DNA of 64,000 bases from Cohnella nanjingensis (GCF_014212125.1 NZ_JACJVP010000001.1:1-64000); one strand, 5' to 3'; positions 27,275 to 36,201 are shown, counted from the first letter of the stretch. Notes: generated from the letters alone by a model not told the origin. Numbers and translations: made by a program.

Positions 27275-28738
27275 ATGACCAGAAAAGCGCATGTACTGGC
27301 GTCCGTATTGGCCTTAACCGTCTCGATGACCGCGCTAGCCGCCTGCTCGTCCAACAGCAAGGACAACGGAGCGAGTCCGAGCGGCTCGCAAAGCCCGGCC
27401 GGCTCCGCAAGCGCCGGCGCCGGCAGCTCGGGAGCCAAGGATACGATCACCGCGCTGCTCCCTCCGGTGTCGTCCGGCTTCCAGGACCGGTTCGAACAGC
27501 TCTCCAAGGATTTTAACGCCCAATACCCGAATCTGACGCTGAAGATCGAGCCCGCCAGCTGGGAGGACATGACGCAGAAGCTGGATACCCAGGTGAACGC
27601 GGGCAGCCCGCCGGATATCGCGTTCATCGGGTCGGAGGGCATCTCCAAGTATGTACAGCAGGGCATGATGATGGATATTACCGATTCCGTCACGCCCGAG
27701 ATGACCGACGACTACGACAAGACGCCGCTCGAGTACATGAAGAATGGGACCGGCCTCTATGGTTTCCCGGCCTACATGGAAGTCCACGCGATCGGCGGCA
27801 ACAAGCAGTTCCTCGAGGAAGCGGGCATCGATTGGAAAAAGGTGCAGAAGGACGGGTGGACGTTCGACGAATTCCGCGAAGCGATCAAGAAAGGCGTCGT
27901 CAAGGAAGGCAACGAGACGAAGCGATACGGCTTCGTATTCGCCACCGCCGGCGTCACCTCCAAGGACTACTTGAACATTTTGATCAAGAACGCCGGCATG
28001 CCAGCCTCCTTTACGACCGATCTGAAGTACGCCTACACGAGCAAAAACTTTCTCGAAGTGCTGAAGGACGTACGCGTCATGATCGATGACGGCTCGATGC
28101 CCAAAGAGCTGAGCTCCATCGACGCGGGCAAGCGCTGGAACATGTTCCTCACCGGCCAGACGATGATTACCGGCAAAGGCCTCGCCACGTTCGAGAACTC
28201 CGCCAACAAGAACAACGCCAAGATCGACGCCAACGACGGCAGCGCCGTCAAAGGCAGCATCAAGGTCGATTACATCGTCCTGCCGGTACCGACCTTCCTG
28301 GGTCAAGAGCCGAAGTCGAGCACGGTCGTCGACGGGTACGTGACGTTCAGAGGCAAGAAGGAGCCGACGGCGGAACACAAAGCCAACGTCGTCAAAGCGG
28401 CCTACTTCCTGGCGAGCGGCCAGGTCGCGGCGACGACCAATAACGACCTGTTCGCCGCGCACATCTCCAAGAGCGGTAGAAAAGCGGCGGAGAGCATGAC
28501 GGTGAACCGCAATCCGGACAACGTCGCGGCCGTTCAGACGCTGCTGTCGCACGCCACGCCGGCTCGCCCGGACATCCCGGCGGAGCTGGGCGCGAAGGCG
28601 ATCAAGATCGAAGACGAAGTGATCATCCCGAAGCTGCAGGCGCTGCTCGCGAACGAGATCAAGCCCGAGGAGATGTACGAGGCGGTCAAAGCCGCCGCCG
28701 TCAAGGCGTTCGGCGCGGACGGCGTCGTGACGGACTAA
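27275..28738 (+). CDS. Sugar ABC transporter substrate-binding lipoprotein (CUT1), recycling locus
   Basis: 487 residues. Signal peptide ending in the lipobox LAAC, a Ser/Gly/Ala-rich linker (about 25-55), then a type I extracellular solute-binding fold (QDRFEQLSKDFNAQYPNLTLKI; GSPPDIAFIGSEG; YGFPAYMEVHAIGGNK). This is the family of maltose/oligosaccharide binding proteins. Lying between murQ and two permease genes and before anmK, it probably captures a cell-wall sugar such as MurNAc, anhydro-MurNAc or a GlcNAc-MurNAc compound. That substrate is inference from context. ATG with GGAGGAAGG upstream. No ATPase gene is present; a shared MsmX-type ATPase is expected elsewhere. Confidence 0.9.
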   Translation: MTRKAHVLASVLALTVSMTALAACSSNSKDNGASPSGSQSPAGSASAGAGSSGAKDTITALLPPVSSGFQDRFEQLSKDFNAQYPNLTLKIEPASWEDMTQKLDTQVNAGSPPDIAFIGSEGISKYVQQGMMMDITDSVTPEMTDDYDKTPLEYMKNGTGLYGFPAYMEVHAIGGNKQFLEEAGIDWKKVQKDGWTFDEFREAIKKGVVKEGNETKRYGFVFATAGVTSKDYLNILIKNAGMPASFTTDLKYAYTSKNFLEVLKDVRVMIDDGSMPKELSSIDAGKRWNMFLTGQTMITGKGLATFENSANKNNAKIDANDGSAVKGSIKVDYIVLPVPTFLGQEPKSSTVVDGYVTFRGKKEPTAEHKANVVKAAYFLASGQVAATTNNDLFAAHISKSGRKAAESMTVNRNPDNVAAVQTLLSHATPARPDIPAELGAKAIKIEDEVIIPKLQALLANEIKPEEMYEAVKAAAVKAFGADGVVTD

Positions 28739-28750
28739 GCGATCCCGATC

Positions 28751-28781
28751 GGACGGCCGCATGCGCGCCATGCGGCCGTCC
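28751..28781 (+). promoter_or_regulatory. Strong hairpin between binding-protein and permease genes
   Basis: GGACGGCCGCATG (28751-28763) pairs perfectly with CATGCGGCCGTCC (28769-28781) without a U-run. Such intercistronic hairpins protect the upstream binding-protein mRNA or slow downstream expression, as between malE and malF. Confidence 0.6.
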
Positions 28782-28826
28782 GTGTCCCGGTTCAGGCCAT
28801 CTTGAAGGATGAAGGGGAATCCGGCG

Positions 28827-29750
28827 ATGACGACTCCAACGATGCAGACCGCACAGCAAGCGAAGACGGGCAGGAAACGTAGGATCCGAGGAGACGGCGT
28901 CTGGGGCTACGCCTTCATCGCAGTCGCCTTGCTGGTCTACGCGATGTTCACGGCTTATCCGGTGGTCAGCGCCTTCTTCATCAGCTTTCAGCACTACAAA
29001 CCGCTCGGCTCGACCTTCACCGGCTTCGACAACTACGCCGCGACCTTCCGCGATCCGCTGTTCTGGAAGTCGATCCGGAATACGCTGCTCTATACGGTCC
29101 TCACCGTACCGGTCGCCCTGGTGCTGTCCTTCTGCGTGGCGATCCTGATTCTGCCGCTGAAGCGGCGGCTGCAGACGACGTTCAAGGCTATCTATTACCT
29201 GCCGGTCGTCGCTTCGGGCGTGGCGCTGTCGGTGGTGTGGCTGTGGATCTTCGACCCGATGCCGGCCGGCATCTTCAACCGGTTCATCGCCGTCGTCGGC
29301 GCGCACAACCAGAACTGGCTCGGCTCGAGCGCGACCGCCATGTTCTCGCTCGTGATTATGGCCTGGCTGTCCAGCCACGGCGCCAGCATCATCATCTATC
29401 TCGCCGCGCTCTTAGGCGTGGACGAGAGCTACTACGAGGCCGCGGAGCTTGACGGCGCGACGTTCCTGCAGAAGCTGTGGCATATCGTCATTCCTTTTCT
29501 GAAGCCGACGACGTTGTTCCTGCTCGTCACCGGCGTGATCGGTTCGTTCCAGGTGTTCCAGAACGCCTTTCTGATGACGGGCGGAGGTCCGGACAACGCG
29601 ACGACGATGGTCGGGCTGCTCATCTTCAACAATGCGTTCAAATATTTCGAATACGGCAAAGCCGCCGCGCAGTCGCTGATCCTGGCGGTCATCATCGCGG
29701 GCATCTCTCTGTTTCAATTCAAGTTCCTGGGCAAAGACGTGGAATATTAG
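28827..29750 (+). CDS. Sugar ABC transporter permease (CUT1, MalF-type)
   Basis: 307 residues with six transmembrane segments, starting with WGYAFIAVALLVYAMFTAYP. The EAA loop that docks the ATPase is YYEAAELDGATFLQKLWHIVIP near residue 208. The ATG at 28827 has GAAGGGGA 7 nt upstream; an earlier ATG at 28809 is in frame but has a ribosome binding site touching it. Forms the inner-membrane channel with the next gene's product, fed by the upstream lipoprotein. Confidence 0.92.
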   Translation: MTTPTMQTAQQAKTGRKRRIRGDGVWGYAFIAVALLVYAMFTAYPVVSAFFISFQHYKPLGSTFTGFDNYAATFRDPLFWKSIRNTLLYTVLTVPVALVLSFCVAILILPLKRRLQTTFKAIYYLPVVASGVALSVVWLWIFDPMPAGIFNRFIAVVGAHNQNWLGSSATAMFSLVIMAWLSSHGASIIIYLAALLGVDESYYEAAELDGATFLQKLWHIVIPFLKPTTLFLLVTGVIGSFQVFQNAFLMTGGGPDNATTMVGLLIFNNAFKYFEYGKAAAQSLILAVIIAGISLFQFKFLGKDVEY

Positions 29751-29776
29751 AAGCGCAGAGAGGAGAGGGTCGCCGG

Positions 29777-30637
29777 ATGGCGCTGTACCGCAAGCATATC
29801 GGACGCCGCAGCACCCGTAGAATCCGCAACGCGGCCATTATCGTCATTCTGCTGCTTTTCGCCGCGGCGACGCTGTTCCCGATCTACTTCATGATCATCT
29901 CCTCCTTCGGGGATCCCGTCGAAGCGGCCGCGATGAGCTACTCGCTTTGGCCCGGCAAGATCTCGTTCGCGTCCTACCAATTCTTTTTCGATTACAGCAC
30001 GTATTCCCTCCGGTGGATCGGGAACTCCGCGCTCGTCGCCGGGAGCGTCATGATCACCAATGTGGCGTTCGCGAGCCTCGCCGGCTACGCGTTCTCGCGG
30101 ATCCGCTTCAAGGGAAGGTCGATTCTCTTCAGCCTGCTGCTCTGCGCCATGATGATTCCCTATCAAGTGACGCAGGTGCCGCTCTATATTCTAATCGTCA
30201 ACACCTTCCACATTCAGAACACGTACGGCGCCCTGATCCTGCCGGGCGTGGTGACGGTCTACAACATCTTTCTGGCCAAGCAGTTCATGTCGACGATCCC
30301 GAACGAGATTCTGGAGTGCGCGAAGGTGGAAGGCTGCAATCAGCTCCAGATCTATCTGCGGATCGTCCTGCCGCTGTCGAAGACGGTGCTCGCCGTGATG
30401 GCCATCCTCACCTTCATGGACAGCTGGAACACGTTTTTCTGGCCGTTTCTCGTGACCAACACGATGGATATGCAGACGATTCAGGTCGGGCTGAAGAACT
30501 TCCGCTTCGCCAATACGACGTATTTCGCGCCGATGATGGCAGGAGCCACGGTCTCGGCCCTGCCGATGTTCATCTTATTCTTCAGCCTGCAGAAGTATTT
30601 TCTGGAAGGCGTAACGGTGGGAGCGGTGAAAGGATAA
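29777..30637 (+). CDS. Sugar ABC transporter permease (CUT1, MalG-type)
   Basis: 286 residues, six transmembrane segments. The EAA loop is deviant (EILECAKVEGCNQLQIYLRIVLP: Cys replaces the usual second Ala and the Gly-Ala is Gly-Cys) but recognisable. The typical MalG C-terminus KYFLEGVTVGAVKG is intact. The ATG has GAGGAGAGGG upstream and lies 26 bp after the first permease gene. Partner of the MalF-type permease. The anmK start follows directly after its stop codon, so the operon is tight. Confidence 0.92.
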   Translation: MALYRKHIGRRSTRRIRNAAIIVILLLFAAATLFPIYFMIISSFGDPVEAAAMSYSLWPGKISFASYQFFFDYSTYSLRWIGNSALVAGSVMITNVAFASLAGYAFSRIRFKGRSILFSLLLCAMMIPYQVTQVPLYILIVNTFHIQNTYGALILPGVVTVYNIFLAKQFMSTIPNEILECAKVEGCNQLQIYLRIVLPLSKTVLAVMAILTFMDSWNTFFWPFLVTNTMDMQTIQVGLKNFRFANTTYFAPMMAGATVSALPMFILFFSLQKYFLEGVTVGAVKG

Positions 30638-31855
30638 ATGATGGACCCAACATCCAAGAACGCGGCGCCGCAAGATCGCCGCTACGCAGTCGGCCTGATG
30701 TCGGGCACTTCGGTGGACGGCATCGATGCCGCGTTGATCGAGATTCGCGAGGGGGCGGCGTCGGAACGCCCTGAAGTCCGATTGATCGCCTTCGAGAATA
30801 CGCCCTATCCGGCGGAGGCGAGGGATGAGATCTTCGCCTTGTTCGACCCGAGTCGGGCGACGGTGGACCGGCTCGGGCTGCTGAACGTCTGGCTGGGCGA
30901 GCTCTACGCCGAGGCGGCGCTGTCGGTTATCGGGAGCGCCGGAATGGCGCCGGAGGACGTCGCGGTCATCGGCTCGCACGGACAGACGATCTACCATGCC
31001 CCCGAGCCGCAGCGCGCGGACGGGTACGACTTGCGCTTTACGGTGCAGATCGGGGAAGGGGCGGTGATCGCGGCGCGGACGGGCATCCCGTGCGTGTCCG
31101 ACTTCCGTCCGGCCGACATGGCGGAGCAGGGCCAGGGTGCGCCGCTCGTGCCGTTCACCGAATATTTGCTGTACCGCGAGGAGCGCCGCACCCTGCTGCT
31201 CCAGAATATCGGCGGCATCGGGAACGTGACGGTCCTCCCGGCGGGCGGCGGGCCGGAGCGGGTGTACGCCTTCGACACCGGCCCCGGCAACATGCTGATC
31301 GACGGCGTCGTCGCCGCGCTGTACCCGGGGATGACGATGGACGCCGGCGGCGCGATCGCCGCGGGGGGCAGCGTCGACGGGCCGCTGCTGGACCGGCTGC
31401 GGCAGGAGCCGTATTACGCGCTGCCTTGGCCGAAGTCGACGGGCCGCGAGCGCTTCGGCGCCGCCTATGTCGCGGAGCTGCTCCGCTATCGCGAGGAGCG
31501 CGGGATGTCTCCGGCCGATCTCGTCGCGACCGTCACGCGACTCACCGCTTGGTCGATCGGGGACGCCTACCGGCGATGGATCCGGGACCGCGATCCGGCC
31601 GAGCTGTTGATCGTGGGCGGCGGAGGCAGCTACAATCCCGTGCTCCTGCGGTTCCTGAAGCAGGAGATGGAGCCGATGGGCGTGCGGGTGGCGACGCAGG
31701 AGGAAGTCGGGCACCACAGCGACGCCAAGGAGGCGATCGCGTTCGCCTTGCTGGCCGACTACGCGATCGCCGGGCGGCCGAACAACCTCCCCGCGGTGAC
31801 GGGCGCGCGCCGGCCGGCGGTCCTGGGGAAGATCTCCTACGCGTACCGGGAATAG
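30638..31855 (+). CDS. anmK: Anhydro-N-acetylmuramic acid kinase
   Basis: 405 residues. N-terminal signature GLMSGTSVDGIDAAL, the ATP-binding elements IGSHGQT and GNMLIDG, and WPKSTGRERFG match AnmK throughout. The enzyme hydrolyses the 1,6-anhydro bond while phosphorylating, giving MurNAc-6-phosphate, which MurQ then converts. The ATG follows the permease stop without a gap, so translation is coupled. Its presence argues that at least one imported substrate is anhydro-MurNAc, produced by lytic transglycosylases, rather than MurNAc phosphorylated by a PTS. A terminator follows. Confidence 0.95.
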   Translation: MMDPTSKNAAPQDRRYAVGLMSGTSVDGIDAALIEIREGAASERPEVRLIAFENTPYPAEARDEIFALFDPSRATVDRLGLLNVWLGELYAEAALSVIGSAGMAPEDVAVIGSHGQTIYHAPEPQRADGYDLRFTVQIGEGAVIAARTGIPCVSDFRPADMAEQGQGAPLVPFTEYLLYREERRTLLLQNIGGIGNVTVLPAGGGPERVYAFDTGPGNMLIDGVVAALYPGMTMDAGGAIAAGGSVDGPLLDRLRQEPYYALPWPKSTGRERFGAAYVAELLRYREERGMSPADLVATVTRLTAWSIGDAYRRWIRDRDPAELLIVGGGGSYNPVLLRFLKQEMEPMGVRVATQEEVGHHSDAKEAIAFALLADYAIAGRPNNLPAVTGARRPAVLGKISYAYRE

Positions 31856-31873
31856 ATCGTTCGCGAAGAAGGA

Positions 31874-31907
31874 CGAGCAGAGATGGACTCTCTGCTCGCC
31901 CTTTTTT
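31874..31907 (+). terminator. Terminator of the murQ-anmK operon
   Basis: CGAGCAGAGA (31874-31883) pairs perfectly with TCTCTGCTCG (31889-31898), followed by CCCTTTTTT. Confidence 0.92.
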
Positions 31908-32093
31908 GATAGGCAGGTGAACGATTCGGCGGTCCGAATGCGGCCCGGCGGCGAACTGGAAGATGGGAGGGGGTCAAACGTTGATGAGCTCCCGGAGCCG
32001 GAGATAACCGCATCTTGCGGTTAACGCGCGGGGATGAGGCTCTTGATGGCGTCATCCCTCGCGTCACCCATGCGGATGAGCGCGATGCGACGG

Positions 32094-32975
32094 CTAGAAG
32101 ATCGCCTCGGCATCCGCAGGCAGCGCCCGAACGCGCGCCAGGTACTTCGTCATATTCGTATCGTCGTCCATGGGGTACGTATAACCGAAGCGCGCGGCGA
32201 CTTCGATCGCCAACGATCGGAACAGCTCGCATGCCGCGAACACGCTGTCCCATACGCGGTCGGCCTCGCCATCCGAGTAGGTCGCTTTATAGCTCGCCCA
32301 TTCTCCCTCGGTCAGACAGGTTTGAAAATACTTGCCCATTTTGCCCGCCGACACCTGGAAGTCTTGCCGGATGCCAATCCGCCACGCCACCATTTCGTCC
32401 AGATCGCGCCGGACGACCTGTTCGAACATCGACTTCGCGTAAGGCAGCTCGTTCCGCCAGAGCCCTTTCGCTACGTTCTGCAGACACCACCAAAAGTTGT
32501 TGCAGCAGCCTAAATATCGCGCTTCCGTCGGCGGCCGAACCCGATAGTCCGCGTCGGAAGACGGCGGCAGTACGGGCAGGCAAGCGTCCTTGTCGAGCAG
32601 GGGGACCGTGAGCGAATCCCAGCCGTATCCGTCCAGCATGGCGTCTCGGGTCTCGATGTGCAGATCGATGCGGTTCCCGTCCGCCAAGAGCATCAAATAG
32701 CCGTACGACCGTCCGAAGTCCGCTTCGCTTCCGGCATGTCCGTCGTTCTTGTCGGGCTCTTGGAGCATGAGCCGCTCTCCGAACGCGTCGATCCAACGCG
32801 CGTCCCGAAGGAAGGAATCGGTCTCCGTCACGACGAATACGATGTCATAGTCTTGGAAGAAGTCCCTCGGCGCGCGGGCATTCGTCCTGGAGCCGTTCAT
32901 GTAGACCGCGCGGATCCGTTCGTCTGCACGGGCGACGCCTAGGATCGAATCGTACATTTCTTGCTCGGTTCGCAT
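32094..32975 (-). CDS. Aminoglycoside 6-adenylyltransferase-like protein (AadK/AadE family)
   Basis: 293 residues. The nucleotidyltransferase core is at the N-terminus: MNGSRTN (the GSR motif) followed by QDYDIVFVV, whose Asp residues bind metal, and a third carboxylate in RIDLHIE. The C-terminal helical domain (RYLGCCNNFWWCLQNVAKGLWR) matches the streptomycin ANT(6) family. Bacillus species carry a chromosomal copy (AadK) giving low-level streptomycin resistance; whether this copy does so is unproven. ATG with GGGAGGAG upstream; a TATAAT on the minus strand (complement of 33017-33022) lies about 42 bp upstream. Codon use is like the neighbours, so no sign of recent transfer. Confidence 0.88.
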   Translation of the reverse strand: MRTEQEMYDSILGVARADERIRAVYMNGSRTNARAPRDFFQDYDIVFVVTETDSFLRDARWIDAFGERLMLQEPDKNDGHAGSEADFGRSYGYLMLLADGNRIDLHIETRDAMLDGYGWDSLTVPLLDKDACLPVLPPSSDADYRVRPPTEARYLGCCNNFWWCLQNVAKGLWRNELPYAKSMFEQVVRRDLDEMVAWRIGIRQDFQVSAGKMGKYFQTCLTEGEWASYKATYSDGEADRVWDSVFAACELFRSLAIEVAARFGYTYPMDDDTNMTKYLARVRALPADAEAIF

Positions 32976-33016
32976 GATCCATCTCCTCCCTTTTTTCGCG
33001 GCCTTGCGATCCTACT

Positions 33017-33022
33017 ATTATA
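33017..33022 (-). promoter_or_regulatory. -10 box for the adenylyltransferase-like gene
   Basis: TATAAT on the minus strand in the 191-bp gap between two divergent genes; the -35 is not clear. Confidence 0.35.
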
Positions 33023-33166
33023 CAGGAGAAGGAGACGCCAAGGATCGGTCTATCAGGAACTTGTGAGGATTCTGCTATTGAACGCGGAAAAGGGGTCGTT
33101 CTATGATGGACGCACCGGATTCGCATCAGACGCAGAGAGAGGAATCGAACCCAAGGAGGGAGCCCG

Positions 33167-35224
33167 GTGAGAAAACGAATGCTGATCGTCGCGGTTGGCG
33201 TGCTTGCGCTCGTCCTGGTCGGATGCGACGAGAAAGAAAAGGAAAAGGAAAAAGAAGTTCGGCCCGGGGAGGTGTTCCAGGGCTATCTCGCCGATTGGCA
33301 AAGTTTAAATTACGCGAAGATGTACGATCGCTTGACGCCGGAGGCGCAAGCCAAGATCTCGCGGGAGGACTTCGTCAGCCGATATCAGAAAATCTACGAC
33401 GGGATCGCAGCGAAAGGACTGGCCGTGAGCGACCGATCCGAGACGGTCGCCGAAGCCAGCTCGACGCCGGAGATCGCGGAGACCACCTTGAAGTACCAGG
33501 TCCGAATGGAGACGCAGGCGGGCCCGGTGCAATTCGATCACCAGGCGAAGCTCGTCCGCGTACAGCTCGGCGAGGAAGGACAGAAGAAAGAGAACGAATG
33601 GCGCATCGCATGGGACCCTTCCCTGATCTTCCCGCAGATGGCGGAAGGGGACAAGGTGCGCGTCCAGACGTCGAAGGGCGAGCGCGGCGAGATCGTGGAC
33701 CGCAACGGCAAGGAGCTGGCCGTGAACGGCAAAGCGCTGCAGCTCGGCATCGTTCCGGGCAAGCTGGGCGACGCGGCGGACGGCACGCTCGCCAAGCTGG
33801 CCGAGAAGCTCCGGATCGACGTCGCGGATATCCAGAAGAAACTGAGCGCCAAATGGGTGAAGCCGGACCTGTTCGTGCCGATCGCGATGGCGCCGAACGA
33901 CGATCCGAAGCCGTTCGCCGATCTGCCGGGCGTGCAATTCCAGTCGAAGCCGATCCGCCTCTATCCCTATGCGGAGGCGGCCGCGCATCTGACGGGATAC
34001 ATAGGCGAGATCAGCGCGGAACAGCTCGAGAAGCGCAAGGGTCAGGGCTACGCGGCCGGCGACCTGATCGGCAAGGCGGGACTGGAGCAAGTATTCGAGG
34101 ACCGGCTGCGGGGCCATGGCGGCGTCCGCATCGCGATCGCGGATGCCGACGGCAGGGAGAAGGCGGTGCTGGCCGAGACGGAAGCCGCGCCGGGGGAGGC
34201 GATCAAGCTGACCGTCGATGCCGATCTGCAGGAGCGCATGTACGGCGAGCTGAAGACGGATTCCGCGTCCGCCGCGGCGATCCAGCCGCTGTCGGGCGAG
34301 ATACTCGCGCTGATCAGCAGTCCGTCTTACGATCCGAACGCGTTCGTCCGCGGGTTGTCCGACGCGCAATACGCCGCCTGGAACGACGATCCTAGGCACC
34401 CCTTCCTGAATCGCTTTACGAAGGGCTACGCGCCGGGATCCGCGTTTAAGGTCGCGACGGCGGCGATCGGGCTGGATCTGGGCAAGCTCGACCCGGAAGA
34501 GAGCAAGACGATCGAGGGCTTGACCTGGACGAAGGACAAGTCGTGGGGCAGCTATTACGTCAAACGGGTACACGCGGTGAATCCCGTCAATCTGTCCAAG
34601 GCGCTCATCTTTTCGGACAACGTCTACTTCGCCCAAACCGCGCTCCAAGTGGGGAAAGAGGCGTTCGCCGAGGAGGCGGCCAAATTCGGCATCGGCGAGG
34701 CGCTCCCGCTGCCGTACCCGTTCAAGACGTCCCAACTGGCGAACGGCGGCATCCGGGGCGATATCCAGCTCGCGGATACGGGGTACGGCCAAGGGGAGCT
34801 GACGATGACGTCGCTGCATGTCGCGCTGGTATTCTCGGCGCTCGTGAACGAAGGAAACATCGCGTACCCGCTGCTGACGGAAGAGGATGCCGCCCAGCCG
34901 GCGCGCGTTTGGAAGTCGCAGGCGATGAAGCCCGAGACCGCGGACCTGCTGAAGCGGGATCTCGTCCAGGCGGTGAGCACGCCCGGCGGCGTCGGTCATG
35001 GCGCGTATATCCCGGGCGCCTCGATCGGCGGAAAGACGGGGACCGCGGAGATCAAGTTGACGAAGGACGGGCCCGGCACGGAGAACGGCTGGTTCGTCGG
35101 CTTCGACGCCGCCAAGCCCGATCTGCTCTTGGCGGTCATGGTCGAAGACGTGAAAGGCAGGGGAGGGAGCGCCTACGTTACGCCGAAGGTCAAGCGGATC
35201 TTCCAGCAATTCAAGCCGGAATAG
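33167..35224 (+). CDS. Class B penicillin-binding protein, PBP3/MecA-like lipoprotein
   Basis: 685 residues. Signal ending LVGC (lipobox), a charged Lys/Glu run, an NTF2-like MecA_N domain (about 35-150), the dimerisation region opening with RGEIVDRNGKELA, and the transpeptidase domain. The three active-site motifs are Ser425-A-F-Lys428, Ser483-D-Asn485 and Lys623-T-G. This order matches Bacillus PbpC (PBP3) and staphylococcal MecA, so it cross-links septal or side-wall peptidoglycan and may bind beta-lactams weakly. GTG start with AAGGAGG (33153-33159) 7 nt upstream. It converges with the FHA regulator gene, whose end is 40 bp away. Confidence 0.93.
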   Translation: MRKRMLIVAVGVLALVLVGCDEKEKEKEKEVRPGEVFQGYLADWQSLNYAKMYDRLTPEAQAKISREDFVSRYQKIYDGIAAKGLAVSDRSETVAEASSTPEIAETTLKYQVRMETQAGPVQFDHQAKLVRVQLGEEGQKKENEWRIAWDPSLIFPQMAEGDKVRVQTSKGERGEIVDRNGKELAVNGKALQLGIVPGKLGDAADGTLAKLAEKLRIDVADIQKKLSAKWVKPDLFVPIAMAPNDDPKPFADLPGVQFQSKPIRLYPYAEAAAHLTGYIGEISAEQLEKRKGQGYAAGDLIGKAGLEQVFEDRLRGHGGVRIAIADADGREKAVLAETEAAPGEAIKLTVDADLQERMYGELKTDSASAAAIQPLSGEILALISSPSYDPNAFVRGLSDAQYAAWNDDPRHPFLNRFTKGYAPGSAFKVATAAIGLDLGKLDPEESKTIEGLTWTKDKSWGSYYVKRVHAVNPVNLSKALIFSDNVYFAQTALQVGKEAFAEEAAKFGIGEALPLPYPFKTSQLANGGIRGDIQLADTGYGQGELTMTSLHVALVFSALVNEGNIAYPLLTEEDAAQPARVWKSQAMKPETADLLKRDLVQAVSTPGGVGHGAYIPGASIGGKTGTAEIKLTKDGPGTENGWFVGFDAAKPDLLLAVMVEDVKGRGGSAYVTPKVKRIFQQFKPE

Positions 35225-35264
35225 CAGGCGGGAGCGGGTGGCGGATCGTCCCGGAATGCGCCGG

Positions 35265-35990
35265 TCAGCCTTCGCCGACGGGGGACGAAGCCGACTTCGC
35301 CGGTTCCGTTCGGGCCGCCAAGTCTTGAAGGATAAACCCTTTGCCCCGAATGCTCTCGATATGGAGGCGTTGGTTCGTCTTCTTGCGGATGCGGTAGAGC
35401 AGCGAGTGAACCTCTTCGGCGCTGACCGTTGACGCGTCCGGCGCGTCCGCCCGCTCGGGCCAGACGTGCCGGATAATCTCGTCCCGCGGGACGAACTGCT
35501 GCTCCTTGCCGACCAACAGCTCCAGGCAGCGGTATTCCTTGTCGGAGAGGGGGTAGGCTTCGTCGCCTACCTGCACGGACTGGCGAACCGGGTCTAGCGC
35601 GTACTCCCCGGACTGCACGAACGGCTGCGGGATCAAGGGCGCGAAGTCCATCGTCTCGTCCAGCCGGAAGGGAGAGAAGGTCAGAACGACCATCCCGCGG
35701 GCCAAGTCGATCCGGTCGGAGATCCGCAGCGCCGCAGGCCGGAAAGGCGTCAACGGATGGCCGTTGAGCGCCGTTCCGTGCTTGCTGTCCAGATCCGTGA
35801 CGGTATACTCGCCGTTCTCGCGGCGAATCTCCGCTTGTTTGCGGGAGATATACACGTTGTCGAAGGCGATATGGGGTTCCCATTGTTCGTCGCGTCGACC
35901 CAGCAGGGTGCTGCCGGCTTCCAGCGGCAGGGGGGTCCCCCCTTCGTAGGGATAGCCTCGTTCGACGATTAAGCAGGGCGATCGATGCAC
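35265..35990 (-). CDS. FHA domain fused to an OmpR-type winged helix
   Basis: 241 residues. The N-terminal FHA domain (about 20-105) shows STLLGRRDE, SRKQAEIR and SKHGTALNG; Gln and His replace the usual His of SxxH and Asn of NGT. The C-terminal half (about 130-225) is a Trans_reg_C winged helix (LSDKEYRCLELL, IRGKGFIL). FHA domains bind phosphothreonine, so DNA binding may follow a Ser/Thr kinase; no kinase gene lies in the window. GTG start with GAGG 9 nt upstream. EmbR of mycobacteria has the same domains in the opposite order. Targets unknown; the convergent PBP gene is only a neighbour. Confidence 0.85.
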   Translation of the reverse strand: MHRSPCLIVERGYPYEGGTPLPLEAGSTLLGRRDEQWEPHIAFDNVYISRKQAEIRRENGEYTVTDLDSKHGTALNGHPLTPFRPAALRISDRIDLARGMVVLTFSPFRLDETMDFAPLIPQPFVQSGEYALDPVRQSVQVGDEAYPLSDKEYRCLELLVGKEQQFVPRDEIIRHVWPERADAPDASTVSAEEVHSLLYRIRKKTNQRLHIESIRGKGFILQDLAARTEPAKSASSPVGEG

Positions 35991-36112
35991 GTTCGGTTGC
36001 CTCTTTTCTAGGTATGGATGTGTCCGGCGACTCTCATCCCGTACAGAATTGCGAAGCCGGGGTTGCTTCCTGCAAAATGGACGATGGAGAGGAGCGAAAA
36101 GTTACGTTCGCG

Positions 36113-36141
36113 TTGACGGAAGGCGCTTGCCTTGCTATCAT
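36113..36141 (+). promoter_or_regulatory. Promoter of the gntR-kdgK-kdgA operon
   Basis: TTGACG (36113-36118), 17-bp spacer, TATCAT (36136-36141). Confidence 0.6.
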
Positions 36142-36150
36142 CAACAATAA

Positions 36151-36180
36151 CGATAAAATTATCGATAATTATATCGATAA
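36151..36180. promoter_or_regulatory. Candidate GntR operator with 12-bp phased CGATAA repeats
   Basis: CGATAA occurs at 36151, 36163 and 36175, each 12 bp apart. The last two with their flanks form an imperfect palindrome from 36159 to 36180 (TTATCGAT...ATCGATAA). It sits between the -10 box and the ribosome binding site, where a bound repressor would block transcription. Confidence 0.5.
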
Positions 36181-36201
36181 TAACGGCAAGGAGGAAACGC
36201 C

